In this document: piece after piece, positions 35,846 to 46,959 of the stretch | Layout of the letters: the number at the start of each line of letters is the position of its first letter | Position numbering within the stretch: the stretch's first letter is position 1 | NCBI GenBank assembly: GCA_037953625.1 | Contig: CM075652.1 | Span: 38,310,501 to 38,374,500 of the forward strand | Direction of reading: 5' to 3' | DNA from: Crotalaria pallida | Lineage: Eukaryota; Streptophyta; Magnoliopsida; Fabales; Fabaceae | Length of the DNA stretch: 64,000 nucleotides | Notes under the pieces: generated by a model | The model's input: only the letters and a program-made list of their open reading frames with translations | What the model was told of the DNA's origin: nothing | Databases searched by the model: none | Translations under genes and position numbers: made by a program

Positions 35846-36223
35846 GTGTTTGAGGGAGAGGTAGAGGTTACCTTCTACCATCCCAACCCGATGATCCGGT
35901 TTCATCCTCGTAGATTTAGGATTCCCATCATGTACACTATGCACGTGCCCCTTTTTTATACTTACCATGGACCACCTCCCACACGACCAGCTCGTTCATA
36001 TCATAGTTTTCACTTTCAACCTACCCGCTCACACCCTTTTTCTACTAGAGTCGTCCACAAGGAGACTCCCCTATCTAATCCGAGGAGCCCTGTTGGGGTC
36101 TCACCATCTCCTGACCCTGTACACAGTGGTAGGGTACCCACTCCCTCGGGTGAGATTGAGGAGGATTCTGTGGAGGACGAGAGCAGAGGCGAGCCTGTCG
36201 TGCACTCTAAAAGAAGTCAGTAG
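35846..36223 (+). CDS. LTR-borne reading frame, unknown, E7 3' LTR
   Basis: This is the second copy of the frame at 28252-28629. It differs at a few residues near the C-terminus (for example ESRGEPVVHSKRSQ against ESGGKPVVHSTGSQ) and has no added stop. It likewise lacks an ATG at its start. Confidence 0.3.
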   Translation: MFEGEVEVTFYHPNPMIRFHPRRFRIPIMYTMHVPLFYTYHGPPPTRPARSYHSFHFQPTRSHPFSTRVVHKETPLSNPRSPVGVSPSPDPVHSGRVPTPSGEIEEDSVEDESRGEPVVHSKRSQ

Positions 36224-36546
36224 AGGGGCGACGATCCTTAGGTATGTGCATATGGTAGATGATGAGGATCAGGGGATCTGATGTGATGGAGGCTATGGAG
36301 GAGATATTGCTGCTGATGATGATGTTGGATGACGACTACTGCTGCTACTTCTTGGAAACTTTTACTACTACTACGACTGCTGCTACCTAATCTATGTGAC
36401 CAGTTCTGGAGTTTATATTCTGAGATGTATATATTGTAGTTATACTTTTGAGGACTCCGAAGTCATGGTTTTCTCTTAACATAGATCTTTGTTTATGGAC
36501 TTGTACTGGTTCTTGGAGACATGACTTTGGACTATGTATTTCTTGA

Positions 36547-36581
<35 letters not shown>

Positions 36582-36986
36582 TATGTTTATATTATCACTG
36601 TGCATAGTCCTATTATTTCCGCTTACTCTGATAAAGACTATTTAAATAATTCGGCTACGGTATTTGAAAATGGTATCAGTTCCGTGAAAAGAAAGAATGG
36701 GTAGCATCACTTAATTTTTACTATGTCAATACGATTTCAATGTACCGATGCTATCTGGATTGTGAAAATATTTCCTTATATGAGAAAATGCCGAATTCAG
36801 TATAATGTTCAAAATGATATAGGTTTTATACTCCAAGAACTCCATGTTTTGGTTTGTGCACCCGCCTTTAAAAGAGAAAAGTTTATCTTCCACATTTTCT
36901 AAACACTAACAAGTCCATATTTTATCCGAGTAATAGTATAATTAGTATATTAATTACTTGGTATATAGAAAGGGTGTCACAGTTAA

Positions 36987-37702
36987 CACCTATTCACTTC
37001 CGCTGCGCACTCTAATAAAGAATGCTCGGAGTGTACAAAATTGGGTGGTCTCTAATACCTTTCCTATTCCTAGGCAAAGAAAATAAATCTGACAGTTATT
37101 TGATTGGATTCAAAGATGTAATGATCTTATCTTCCAACAAATGTAAATCTCGAGGTGGCCAATCTCGATTTCACATCACATTGAAGATAAAAGCACTTCT
37201 CGTACTACCTGAGTTCCGATCAAATTAAATAAACTAAAATAGAACAAAACAACTACTCATCTTCGATTCAAATGAGGACTTTGAAACTTCACCATACAAA
37301 AAAGTTGCAGCCCTTTATCATATTTGAAATGGAATTCAATTTCAAAACTAAGGTTTAGTTCTGCCCGTTGGGGTAGCAATTTCCTGCTCTGACCCGTTGG
37401 GAGTTTTCACTTCCCTTAGTCTCTACTTTCCGTCCACTTCTTAATATAACAAAGTGACAATTGAAAATCCAGTTTCAACCCCTCTTTAAATTGAAGGTAG
37501 AACTCTAATATTACTAAACTATAACTATCACTATCCCACACTACAAAACTATACCAACTTTAACTAAAGATGCATGAATATAGTACTAAAATATGCAACC
37601 TATCTAACTATCCTTAGTTACTCTCATGTGGAGTAACTCTTTTCGGAGTAGGAAATCCATACTCCACAGCCAAGGAATTGCAACCATTGCTCTGATACCA
37701 TT
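36987..37702 (-). other. E5 leader, no gene seen
   Basis: On the minus strand this follows the E5 primer site (37700-37689, TGGTATCAGAGC, two bases from the LTR end at 37703). It is untranslated sequence cut by the E7 insertion, with no open frame longer than about 70 codons. Confidence 0.55.
37689..37700 (-). promoter_or_regulatory. E5 primer-binding site (initiator Met tRNA)
   Basis: The minus strand reads TGGTATCAGAGC exactly. It fixes E5 as minus-strand with its 5' LTR starting at 37703. Confidence 0.88.
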
Positions 37703-38028
37703 TGTAACATCCTGACTTTTTAATTTAAAATACATTAAATAAAATGTTGATTTAATTAGAAAATACTTGGGGTTTTATAAAAATTTTGGCGGAGTTTCGT
37801 TTGAAATACGGACTTTCCCCAATTAGAATTTAAACCTTTCAAGTCCAGAACAGTTTTAATAAAATAGAAAAGAGACCTACAAATACATTTTTAAACTATT
37901 CAAAAGGGATATCATTATATCCACTCCAAACACTAAGACTTTCATAAAAATAATTATAGAGTCCCTTTTTACAAAAAAAAAATCCAAATAAACTTAAATC
38001 CAAATAAAAGTAAAATTTAAAATACAAC
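37703..38028 (-). repeat. E5 5' LTR, truncated
   Basis: It is almost identical to 11739-12063 and stops within AATACAAC, where LINE sequence begins. About 2.3 kb of this LTR is missing. Confidence 0.88.
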
Positions 38029-39064
38029 ATCAATATAATCCTTTCTGACAATTGGCCAAGCCTTCTTGAAAAAGCCTGCACCAAAGCCATCAAGTCCAGG
38101 GGACTTATCACTATGCATTGCCATAAAACTCTGATTAATCTCCTCTTCAGTAATTGGTCTAATCAAAGATAATTGCTGAGATACTGAGAGCTTATTTCCT
38201 TGATTCACTTCAGCCTCTGAGAAATCCCAATCAGTTGCAGAATCCCTTAATAGATTCTTATAGAACTGAAGGTAAGCCTCTTTAATCATAGGTTGCTCAG
38301 AACATAAAATGCCATAGTCATCCTTTGCAGACAAAATTTTGTTTCTATACCTTTTGTATTTGATAACAGCATGAAAATAGCTTGAATTCTGGTCACCATC
38401 CTTCAGCCAATGTTCATTAGCTTTCTGTTTCAGGAAAAGAATATCAGTAGTCGATACCTTGTTCAACTCTTGATTTGCCTCCTTTTCAGCCTTTTGGAGA
38501 TTAATGTTTAAAGGATCTTCTGCAAGTGCAACTTGAGCCCTTAATAAATTTTCTCTGCATACTATCTCTTTCTTGTCTATGTCCTTGAATTTGGTAGCAT
38601 TGAGATGTCTTAAAGGGGCATGAAGACCCTGAAGCATTCTCATCAGTTTAAACATTCTGCTACCCTGGACTGAGCATTCCCAACCATCTTTGATAATATC
38701 TAAGAAATTAGGATCAGTGGTCAACATGTTGAAGAACTTGAAGCTTCCCTTCCTTTTAGTAGCTTTATGATTCCAGGTCACAACAGCAGGTGAATGATCA
38801 TAAATACTTTCATTATAGAACACAGTTTCAAACCCTGGCCAGCAATTCATCCAACTAGCATTAATCAAGGTCCTGTCAAGCTTACTGAGAATTTTGTCTT
38901 GCCCATCATGCATATTATTCCAAGTGTAAAAACACCCCTTATACTGCATATCCACCAAATTGTAGTAACTCACACATTCTCTGAAAGGGCTAAGCAAACT
39001 TACATCCACTAATTGACCCCCATGCTTTTCCTCAAGTACCAGGATAGAATTAAAATCTCCTATG
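38029..39064 (-). pseudogene. LINE ORF2: endonuclease C-terminus and RT N-terminus
   Basis: On the minus strand the frame opens LIIGDFNSILVLEEKHGG, continues with the endonuclease end (CFYTWNN, LDRTLIN and YDHSPAVV, whose S-D-H-type region is degenerate) and a linker. It then enters the start of the L1-type reverse transcriptase (ITEEEINQSFMAMHSDKSPG, LDGFGAGFFKKAW). It stops at 38029, before the catalytic YADD box. The frame joins exactly to the piece at 59900-60308 once E9 is removed (ISW + LIIGDFN). The piece is otherwise free of stops. Confidence 0.88.
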
Positions 39065-39643
39065 ATTAGTGTTGATACCCAAAAATGAGTGGTCCATTAA
39101 TAAGGCCCAATTGCATGGCAAGGCCAAAATCCATCACAGAAGCTAAAACTACCAAACAAATAATGAGCTAGAGAAAGCATGTGACAAGCACCTGCGGTGC
39201 AAGGGCGTCCTCCTCTGTACGCCTTCCCGGAAGAAATATGAGGCATCTCATTTGCATAGCCAAGGGGAAAAGAGAGAATGACCAGAGACACTACAGTAGT
39301 CGCGAAACTCGAGGAAGTAACTGTGGCAGGAAAGAAAGCGTCAGAAGCACCAAAGCTAGGAGTAAAGGCGCACCCGGCCCAAGGCGCACACACACATCCA
39401 AACGAAGGTAGCCAGCTGTCCGAAGGAATCTTTGCTTACTTCATTCGGCCCTTCCCAAGGCAAAGCCAAGAATGGCAAGACTTGCACCCCTCTCCTCCTG
39501 TAGCCATTAAATGACAAAGCCAAAAGGAGGAAATAGACAAAAGGGACCTGATAAAGAAGGAATATGCAGCGACCAAGGTGGAAAAGTGCCATGGACCAGT
39601 GGGTAAAGTAAGAGGAAGTAAGGACCAATGGGAAAAGGGTACA

Positions 39644-39652
39644 CTATAAAAG
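39644..39652 (+). promoter_or_regulatory. TATA box of E9
   Basis: CTATAAAAG lies with CCAAT 15-20 bases upstream, a classical promoter arrangement within an LTR. Confidence 0.55.
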
Positions 39653-40297
39653 GAGGAAGCTCCATCCTCCATGGAACACCAGAGAAAAAACGTGTGATCG
39701 ACTCAAAGAGCGACAAAGGCAACCAGAGACATATGACATACTGTTTTTCCAAGAGTTCAGGGGAAGAACCCGAGAGAAACACAAAGAGGAAAACGCATTA
39801 GAAAGCGTACGCCCTCAAAGATCAGCCCAACAATAACAACGACAGTCACCACCAGCAACAAGAAACACGTCAAGACCCTCAACATCACAAAGCACATGGC
39901 ATGTTGTTTCCTTTCTCTAAAGTTCAGAGGGAGAGCACGAGAGAGAGATACAAAGAAGGAGGTGAGTCAGAGAGCGCCATCTCCCGTAACGACAAAACAC
40001 TGGAGTAAAGCACAAGTTCTTCCCTCTGTAACATGGAGGAAGAGCACAAGTAAAAGAGAAGAATATGCGAAGAACAAGGAGGTCCCCCCCCCCCCCCCCC
40101 CCGCAAACTCGTCCAACTGAACAAACTAAAGGAAGGCAGTCAACTCAGACAACTCTGTTAAACTCCAAATACAGGGGAAACACCAGTTCTATCCTCTAAC
40201 ACTCAGAGAAGGAACATCTGAAGGAATAATAAAGAGAAAGGTGAACAAAGGAAAGGGTGGAAGCCAGGGTGCATATCAGAGCGAACACTCCACAGTC

Positions 40298-41840
40298 TGT
40301 TGGAATAATTGGTGGTATTGGCGAGAATCACCCAAGAGGGGGGGGTGAATTGGGTGTTTATAAAACTTTGAAAAACAATTGCAATAAATCGTTCTTTGAG
40401 AAATTAACAGAGATTAAAACGAGCGGAAGACTTAAAGAACGATTTAAAAACGTTTTTAAGCGCAAAAATGAAATAGTATTACTAAGTATATTGAAATCAT
40501 ACTATCCACGAGATTGATAAAAATCAACACAACGAAAACGCAATTCTCGTGATAAATAAATTAAAACGTGAAAATAACTTTTATCCGCGAAAATATAATA
40601 TACACAAAAAATAAACGTGCGGAAAATAAAGAGATAAGGGATAGGAAAACTTGCACCAGAGATTTTTATCCTGGTTCAGCAAACAACGCCTACATCCAGT
40701 CCTCAAGCGACCCACTTGAGCTTTTCACTAAGCCAAGACGCAACGCGTCCCCAAGTACATCCAGAGCGCCCCGCAAGCTACTAGGAATCCCACCGTTCGC
40801 AAGGGACCTCAAATACAATAGCCTAACTATTAGGAATCCCACCGTTCGCTAGCGCTACCCAATACAACAGGGTTACCTCACCTTATGAACGCGACACACG
40901 TTCAATCCTAAGGGAAAAAAACACTCCTTAATACCTAAGGTTGTCACACCCCTTACAATAAGAATGATTTGCACGAAGAAATGTGTGCAACTAACAATAA
41001 GGCTCTCTAGATAGAGCAGATACTACAATAAAGTCCTATGGCAAGATAATATCTTTAAGCAAATTCAAAACTACAACAATATGATGATGATGATGATGAA
41101 TATGACTTTTCTTCTCTAAGGATTTTTCAAAAATGAGAGAAGGAGAAGAAGAAGAAGATCCAACCTTTTTTTTTGGAAGTGAGTGATAGTATTGTTTTAA
41201 AAAGATAGAAGAAGCAGCCAAAAAACAGAAACGAAATCATCCAGAAAAGGAAATAAATCATTCTGGGAATCAGTTTGATTTTAGCACGTTTTTCAAAATT
41301 TTGAATGAAGTAATCGATTACTTTGGTCAGATTAATCGATTACTTGCTCTCAGGTTTTTCACAAAAGTTGCAGCATTAGAAGGTAATCGATTACTGTCAC
41401 CTAAATGACCAGTTCAAGGAAGTAATCCATTACAAGAATCTAATTAATCAATTACTTACTCTCTGGTTACAGGTTGACTCAAGTAATCGATTATTCTAGA
41501 AGGGGTAATCGATTACTCCACAATAAAAACAGATTTTCATGAAAAAGTTGTAACCAAACGTTTTCGCAAAACATTTTTCACAAAGAATTTCCTGGAGCAG
41601 ATGTTTAAAAAAAACTTCTTTTAGGTTTTAAGAATAAACACAAGTACCATCATCATATAGTTATAACTAAGTGCTTTAGAAAATATCAGATGTCTTACAA
41701 AGATTTCTAAGCCTAAAGACTAGATCTTCAACTTGCATAACATCTTTGCAATCTTCAATGTACCTGAACCTGTTAACCAAATATTTGAAATGTGTTGTGT
41801 CATCATCAAAACCACAAAAGGGAAACCATGAGTTTCAACA
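40298..41840 (-). repeat. E10 3' LTR
   Basis: This is the intact LTR copy. It has a cluster of TAATCGATTA words at 41311-41515 and the unoccupied E11 target (CTCAGGTTTTTCAC near 41353). The frames in it (40257-40517, 40568-40852) also occur in the other LTR and are not genes. Confidence 0.9.
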
Positions 41841-41853
41841 CTCCCCCTTTTTG
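41841..41853 (-). promoter_or_regulatory. E10 polypurine tract
   Basis: The minus strand reads CAAAAAGGGGGAG directly before the 3' LTR. Confidence 0.85.
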
Positions 41854-42659
41854 ATGATGACAAACACTACCTGCAAAACAAAGGTTAGTACAAATATGTA
41901 ACAAATAAAGCATATGGCTCTTTAAAACATAAGAGCACTTCATAACATAACTCAAGCTCAAGAAGCTCAAAACTTTATCAAGCTCAAAAGCTCAATAGAC
42001 ACAATAGGCTCAATAAACTGAGCTCCCCCTGAATTCATGAACGTGTTCCTTTATAACCTGTTTTGCATTGCACACAGACTTTCTCATGACATCAACAATA
42101 ATCACATGGCTTATCACATGTTTTTCTCCCCCTTTTGACATCATCAAAAAGGTGAGAAGGCCAAAAGAATAAGAAAACGCAGCACATGACATCATGAAAA
42201 ATTATCAAAACCAAATAAGCATATTGTCATACTGCATCAAGCCATAATATCCAAACAAGTCAGAGAAAAGTCAACCGAAATCCAGAAATAGTTAGCAAAA
42301 GGAACTAGGGGGTTACGAAAAAAAATAGTAAACATTATCCAAATAACAAATAAGATAATAAGAGAGTGATGCCACAAGCTAAATGATCACTGGAATGGTG
42401 GTCGATTCTGATGCCTCAAATGATAAATCTCCTGCTGCACTGCCTCCATGTCAACATGCATTTGTTCCATGCCGAATGTGAGCTGAGCAATCGAGGAATC
42501 CACTGAACGCATATGATCATCAGAACGCCTCATGTAGCCTCTAACATCGTCCATGAAGAGCTGCATGTACGGTGGAATGTGATCAGGAGGATAAATAGCT
42601 TGTAGCGGAGTGAAGTCAGAATCCTGAGCCGGTGCCTCTTCTTGGTTTTGTTGCTGCTG
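41854..42659 (-). other. E10 non-coding region between the ORF and the PPT
   Basis: This is about 0.8 kb with no convincing frame on the element strand. Confidence 0.6.
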
Positions 42660-43742
42660 TTATTGTTCATCTTCTTCATCGGGGTTGTAATTATGATTGG
42701 ACTTACGTTCCCGATGCTGAGACTTTGGAGCCCAACCTCTACCTTCCATGTTAATCCATCCCATGTTTCCCAAGAAATTAGTATCCATACGAATATCAGC
42801 GTTGGGAGTAGTTCTAGCTTCGCCATTCAAGGGAACTCGGAAACGCCTGAGGATGTTGGTTATAACAGTGGCATATGGAAGCTTAGAAGTCTTATGCTTC
42901 ATATCTTTTTCAATCGATCGGCGAACCTTTCCAGCAGTCTCAATCATGTGGTTTAGGACAAACCAACCCCAGTTAATGGGTTTGTCGTGAAACCACGCCC
43001 AGAAGATGATATAATCTGAATCAAGCAGCTTGAAATAGTTGCCTTGCCTTGGAATAAGACAACGATTCAGAATGAAATGAAGAACCCGATATTCAAACTT
43101 CAGATTCCCAGACGTCAACACCTTTCCCGAAGGAATACGATCATCAATGAACTCTTCTTTAGCAGTTTTCTTGTCATACTCATCTCCCCAAAGACTATCA
43201 GAACTAGAACCAGTGTATGTGATACCATCCATGAATAGGTGAGTGATGTTAATCCAAGTAGCTAAATCAATTTTAATACTCCTCCCCTTAACTTCAGAAG
43301 ATAGGACCTTTTCATCAGAGTTCCAAGAGAGATTTGTATAGAATACTCGGACCAGATCTTCATAGAAGTTGCCTCCGATAGTGCTAAATTCAAATAATCC
43401 CTTTTCCTTTAGAAGCACTACGGCGGGGAGGTTACAATCTTCGCCATCGAATGTATCGGTATCCAGAAACCTTGGAGAAATCACAGAACAAGCCTCAAAA
43501 TATTTCTCATAATCCATAATCTGAGATGGATTAGAAAACCAGCGATTTAAATTCTCCACTGCTATAGGTTGATGAACTGGAGGAGGTGGAGCAGAAGAAC
43601 TAGCTTCGTTCCTTCTAGGTCGAGGAGGCCTAGGAGCACGACTGGTCGAGGGTTGAGCCCTACTCTGAACAATCGGAGGAGATGGCTCATCCTCATCCGA
43701 CTCATCAATGGTAGATCTTCTTTTTGTGCGTCGAGTCGACAT
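42660..43742 (-). CDS. E10 env-position ORF, plant-transposon-protein family
   Basis: The intact frame is 360 codons from ATG at 43742 (MSTRRTKRRSTIDESDEDE) to 42660. A charged Ser/Pro/Arg-rich N-terminus (about residues 1-65) is followed by a folded domain: FYEDLVRVFYTNLSWNSDE, VKGRSIKIDLATWINI, LKFEYRVLHFILNRCLIPRQ, and WFHDKPINWGWFVLNHMIE. This pattern matches, from memory, the family named putative plant transposon protein, found in third-ORF position in some legume retroelements. No signal peptide or membrane segment is obvious. Its role is unknown. It is the only long intact frame in E10. Confidence 0.7.
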   Translation of the reverse strand: MSTRRTKRRSTIDESDEDEPSPPIVQSRAQPSTSRAPRPPRPRRNEASSSAPPPPVHQPIAVENLNRWFSNPSQIMDYEKYFEACSVISPRFLDTDTFDGEDCNLPAVVLLKEKGLFEFSTIGGNFYEDLVRVFYTNLSWNSDEKVLSSEVKGRSIKIDLATWINITHLFMDGITYTGSSSDSLWGDEYDKKTAKEEFIDDRIPSGKVLTSGNLKFEYRVLHFILNRCLIPRQGNYFKLLDSDYIIFWAWFHDKPINWGWFVLNHMIETAGKVRRSIEKDMKHKTSKLPYATVITNILRRFRVPLNGEARTTPNADIRMDTNFLGNMGWINMEGRGWAPKSQHRERKSNHNYNPDEEDEQ

Positions 43743-43748
43743 GATCAC

Positions 43749-44838
43749 AAATAACCTCTGATAATCTCAACAGAAAATTCTGAACCAATACTGCCAATCA
43801 CAGAAATAAATACAGACAGCCCAGCACGAAGAAATACTTCAGCACAGCACAGAAAAGCCCAGACTATAATTCAGAATACCAGCTAAATCAGATTATCATC
43901 ACCAAGCAGCATACCATACATGATCACAGAGATGTAGAAGAACAACACACTGCACTATACTAAAAAATAAAGAACCTGAATCGAAGCATGCACTGAATCG
44001 GAGCTTGAACAGAAACTGAGTCACTGAACCGTACACAGAACCGGAGAGAACTGAATCACAACCTTTGCTGAACCAGAAATCTACTGAACCAGATGAACCA
44101 ATACAGAACCAATGCTCTTGCAACTGAACCGGAGAACTGAAAACTCTGAACCGAACCGGATGAATTAGAAACCCTGATGAACCAGAAAAACCAGATGAAC
44201 CGAGTGCCTGAACCACTGAACCAGATTCTTCACACATCAACACTCTTGAACCGGAGAAGATGAACCGAATCTGAACATGAAGATCAAGAACAGTGAACCA
44301 TGAAAACCTTGATAGAACCAAGTTTGACCAAGAGATTTGGGTAAGGTTTTGTCAATGGTGGATAAGGAATGGTGGTTTCAAAGGTTGGTTTCTATGGTAG
44401 TGGAAGGTGAGAACCGAATGAGAGAGAGGAAGAGAGAGAGGGACGGATTTTGGATGAGAAGAAGGTAGGATATGAAGGTTTATGAGTGAAATAAGAAGAA
44501 TGAGAAGGAATGGTGATGGTTTAATGGAGTTTTGGAGGAGGTTATGGAGTTTGGTGGTTGGAGGAAGAAGAAGAAGTGTGTATCGTGGAAGAGGAGAAGA
44601 GGGAGGCCGTGTTTTTGGTTGGAAAGAGAGAGAGAGAGAGAATGTAAGAAGGTGTGTGGCTAGGGTTTGGTCAAATAAGTGGTCCACACAAGGTCAAACC
44701 GGGTCAAGGCCCACTTGGTCCACACGATTCTGCACTTTTTCCCTTTTTTTTCAGACACTGTAGCCGGTAATCGATTACTAGCAAAGTGTTAATCGATTAT
44801 TTCCTCATTTAATCGATTACTCTCATACTTTTAATCGA
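43749..44838 (-). other. E10 repeat-rich non-coding stretch
   Basis: It contains about twenty GAACCGG/GAACCAG words (43980-44290), a GA-rich tract with a (GA)n run near 44626-44641, and TAATCGATTA words at 44766-44866. The 140-codon frame 43899-44321 and the frames at 44352-44763 cross these repeats and are not accepted as genes. Confidence 0.7.
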
Positions 44839-45804
44839 TTATTCCTCCTCATTTAATCGATTACTCTCATACTTTTCAGACTTGACTTTTTCACAAATAT
44901 GATCACATAACTTGAAGTTTTTGTTTTGAAAAGATAAAGAACTATTGTTCAAATTTTTACTTGGTTTTTGGATATCAACATTAGCTTGACCAAGTAATGA
45001 ATTTGAGTCAATAGGTTTTTCAGCATGAGTTTCAACACTTGTATTTTCAACTTGTTTTTCAAATAAAGAACATTTTTCAAAGTGCATTGAGGAACAATTT
45101 TCTAAAAATATTTCTTTGCCGAGATTATCTTCAATTTTCAAAGAGTCAACTGTAATTTCTGTTGAAGATAATTCTAGTACAAAGTCCAAGTCATGGTTTT
45201 TCAAAATTGTCTCATCATCACTTAAGCTATTATAAGTAATGTGATGATTGTTAGAGAAAGAACTAAAGTTTGTTACCTCATGAGGAATATGCCCATTTGA
45301 TTCGCTTTCATTGTCCATGGACTCTTCTTCCGAAGAACACAATTCCTCATATTGTATGAACTCTTCAAGTAATCTTTCTAAATCATCATCTTCACTAGTT
45401 GAGTTGCTTTTTGTCTCATCATCAAGAATATCATTATTAATGTCGTTATTCCTTTTGTGCAAACCTTTTTCCCTGCGAACACTAACACTTTCCCATAGAT
45501 CATTAGTAGCATAGTGTGTTATTAAAGTGTCCCAAATACTTTTGGCATTAACACAATCCTTGATTCTTGCATATGCGTCATCGTTTAAGGCATTCCTTAA
45601 AATCTGCATAGCTTGAATATTCAAGGCAAAACATTTTTTGTCAAATTCGTTTAAAACATTTTTTGGGTTCAAATCAAAGCCATTTTGCCCAATAAACCAT
45701 AAACGATAGTTAATTGATTGCAGATAAAATTTCATTCTAGCACTCCAATACGAATAATTTTCTCCATTGAAAATTGGTGCATCATTGAATGAACAACCCT
45801 CCAT
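44839..45804 (-). pseudogene. E10 copia-type gag, truncated
   Basis: The ATG at 45804 begins MEGCSFNDAPIFNGENYSYW, then the copia gag core (ARMKFYLQSINYRLW, CFALNIQAMQILRNAL, IKDCVNAKSIWDTLITHY). After about residue 110 the protein turns into an acidic Ser/Asn-rich tail instead of the CCHC knuckle. It ends in KYESNRLNEEE, which is encoded by the AATCGATTA words that follow. The frame is open over 321 codons, but the knuckle and all of pol are missing, so this is a fused or deleted gag. Confidence 0.75.
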
Positions 45805-45889
45805 TTAAAAAACAAAAACAGATATCCCAATAAACCAAACACCAAAGGATCTTTAACTCAAGCGATTAAGCTTGTTACCAGAGCACGAA

Positions 45890-45901
45890 GCTCTGATACC
45901 A
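45890..45901 (-). promoter_or_regulatory. E10 primer-binding site (initiator Met tRNA)
   Basis: The minus strand reads TGGTATCAGAGC, two bases from the LTR start at 45904. Confidence 0.88.
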
Positions 45902-46959
45902 ATTGTTGGAATAATTGGTGGTATTGGCGAGAATCACCCAAGAGGGGGGGGTGAATTGGGTGTTTATAAAACTTTGAAAAACAATCGCAACAAATTGTTC
46001 TTTGAGAAATTAACAGAGATTAAAACGAGCAGAAGACTTAAAGAACGATTTAAAAACGTTTTTAAGCGCAAAAATGAAATAGTATTACTAAGTATATTGA
46101 AATCATACTATCCACGGATTGATAAAAATCAACACAACGAAAACGCAATTCTAGTGATAAATAAATTAAAACGTGAAAATAACTTTTATCCACGAAAATA
46201 TAATTTACACAAAAAATAAACGTGCGGAACATAAAGAGATAAGGGATAGGAAAACTTGCACCAGAGATTTTTATCCTGGTTCGGCAAACAACGCCTACAT
46301 CCAGTCCTCAAGCGACCCACTTGAGCTTTTCACTAAGCCAAGACGCAACGCGTCCCCAAGTACATCCAGAGCGCCCCGCAAGCTACTAGGAATCCCACCG
46401 TTCGCTAGGGACCTGAAATACAATAGCCTAACTACTAGGAATCCCACCGTTCGCTAGCGCTACCCAATACAACAGGGTTACCTCACCCTATGAACGCGAC
46501 ACACGTTCAATCCTAAGGGAAAAAAACACTCCTTAATACCTAAGGTTGTCACACCCCTTACAATAAGAATGATTTGCACGAAGAAATGTGTGCACCTAAC
46601 AATAAGGCTCTCTAGATAGAGCAGATACTACAATAAAGTCCTATGGCAAGATAATATCTTTAAGCAAATTCAAAACTATAACAATATGATGATGATGATG
46701 AATATGACTTTTCTTCTCTAAGGATTTTTCAAAAATGAGAGAAGGAGAAGAAGAAGAAGATCCAACCTTTTTTTTGGAAGTGAGTGATAGTGTTGTTTTA
46801 AAAAGATAGAAGAAGCAGCCAAAAAACAGAAACGAAATCATCCAGAAAAGGAAATAAATCATTCTCGGAATCAGTTTCATTTCAGCACGTTTTTCAAAAT
46901 TTTGAATGAAGTAATCGATTACTTTGGTTAGATTAATCGATTACTTACTCTCAGGCTTT

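Larger units (their letters stand above)
23377..36981 (+). mobile_element. E7: complete gag-only LTR retrotransposon with a nested solo LTR
   Basis: Two LTRs (23377-29396, including the 2.4-kb nested E8, and 33364-36981) are highly similar and start TGTAACACCCC and end GGGTGTCACA. The perfect target duplication GTTAA is at 23372-23376 and 36982-36986. A Met primer site is at 29402-29413 and a polypurine tract at 33350-33363. The 4-kb interior encodes only a broken gag and a protease remnant, then about 2.4 kb of non-coding DNA. There is no RT, RNase H or integrase, so E7 is non-autonomous although structurally complete. It inserted in the E5 interior. Confidence 0.93.
33364..36981 (+). repeat. 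E7 3' LTR
   Basis: The LTR is 3618 bp without E8. It repeats the features of the 5' LTR: TATTTAAG at 33776-33783, a donor at 34269, a CTCGAG cluster at 34679-35006, an acceptor ending at 35767, the LTR frame at 35846-36223 and TA repeats at 36550-36580. It preserves the empty E8 target. Confidence 0.93.
11739..38028 (-). mobile_element. E5: minus-strand non-autonomous LTR element, split by E6 and E7
   Basis: The left LTR (11739-14370) and the right LTR fragment (37703-38028) match almost perfectly over about 325 bp from TGTAACATCCTGAC onward, both in minus orientation. A Met-type primer site (37700-37689) sits beside the right LTR. Interior parts seen are 37688-36987 and 23371-21847. E6 and E7 lie inside. 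The interior shows no coding capacity, as in large retrotransposon derivatives (LARDs). E5 inserted in the E4 gag. Its right LTR is cut at 38028 by a deletion into LINE sequence. Confidence 0.7.

Noticed and set aside
38794..39012. 72-codon plus-strand frame
   Set aside because: It is antisense to the real LINE ORF2 frame.
43899..44321. 140-codon minus-strand frame
   Set aside because: It is composed of GAACCGG-word repeats (Ser/Gly/Phe-rich translation); no domain.
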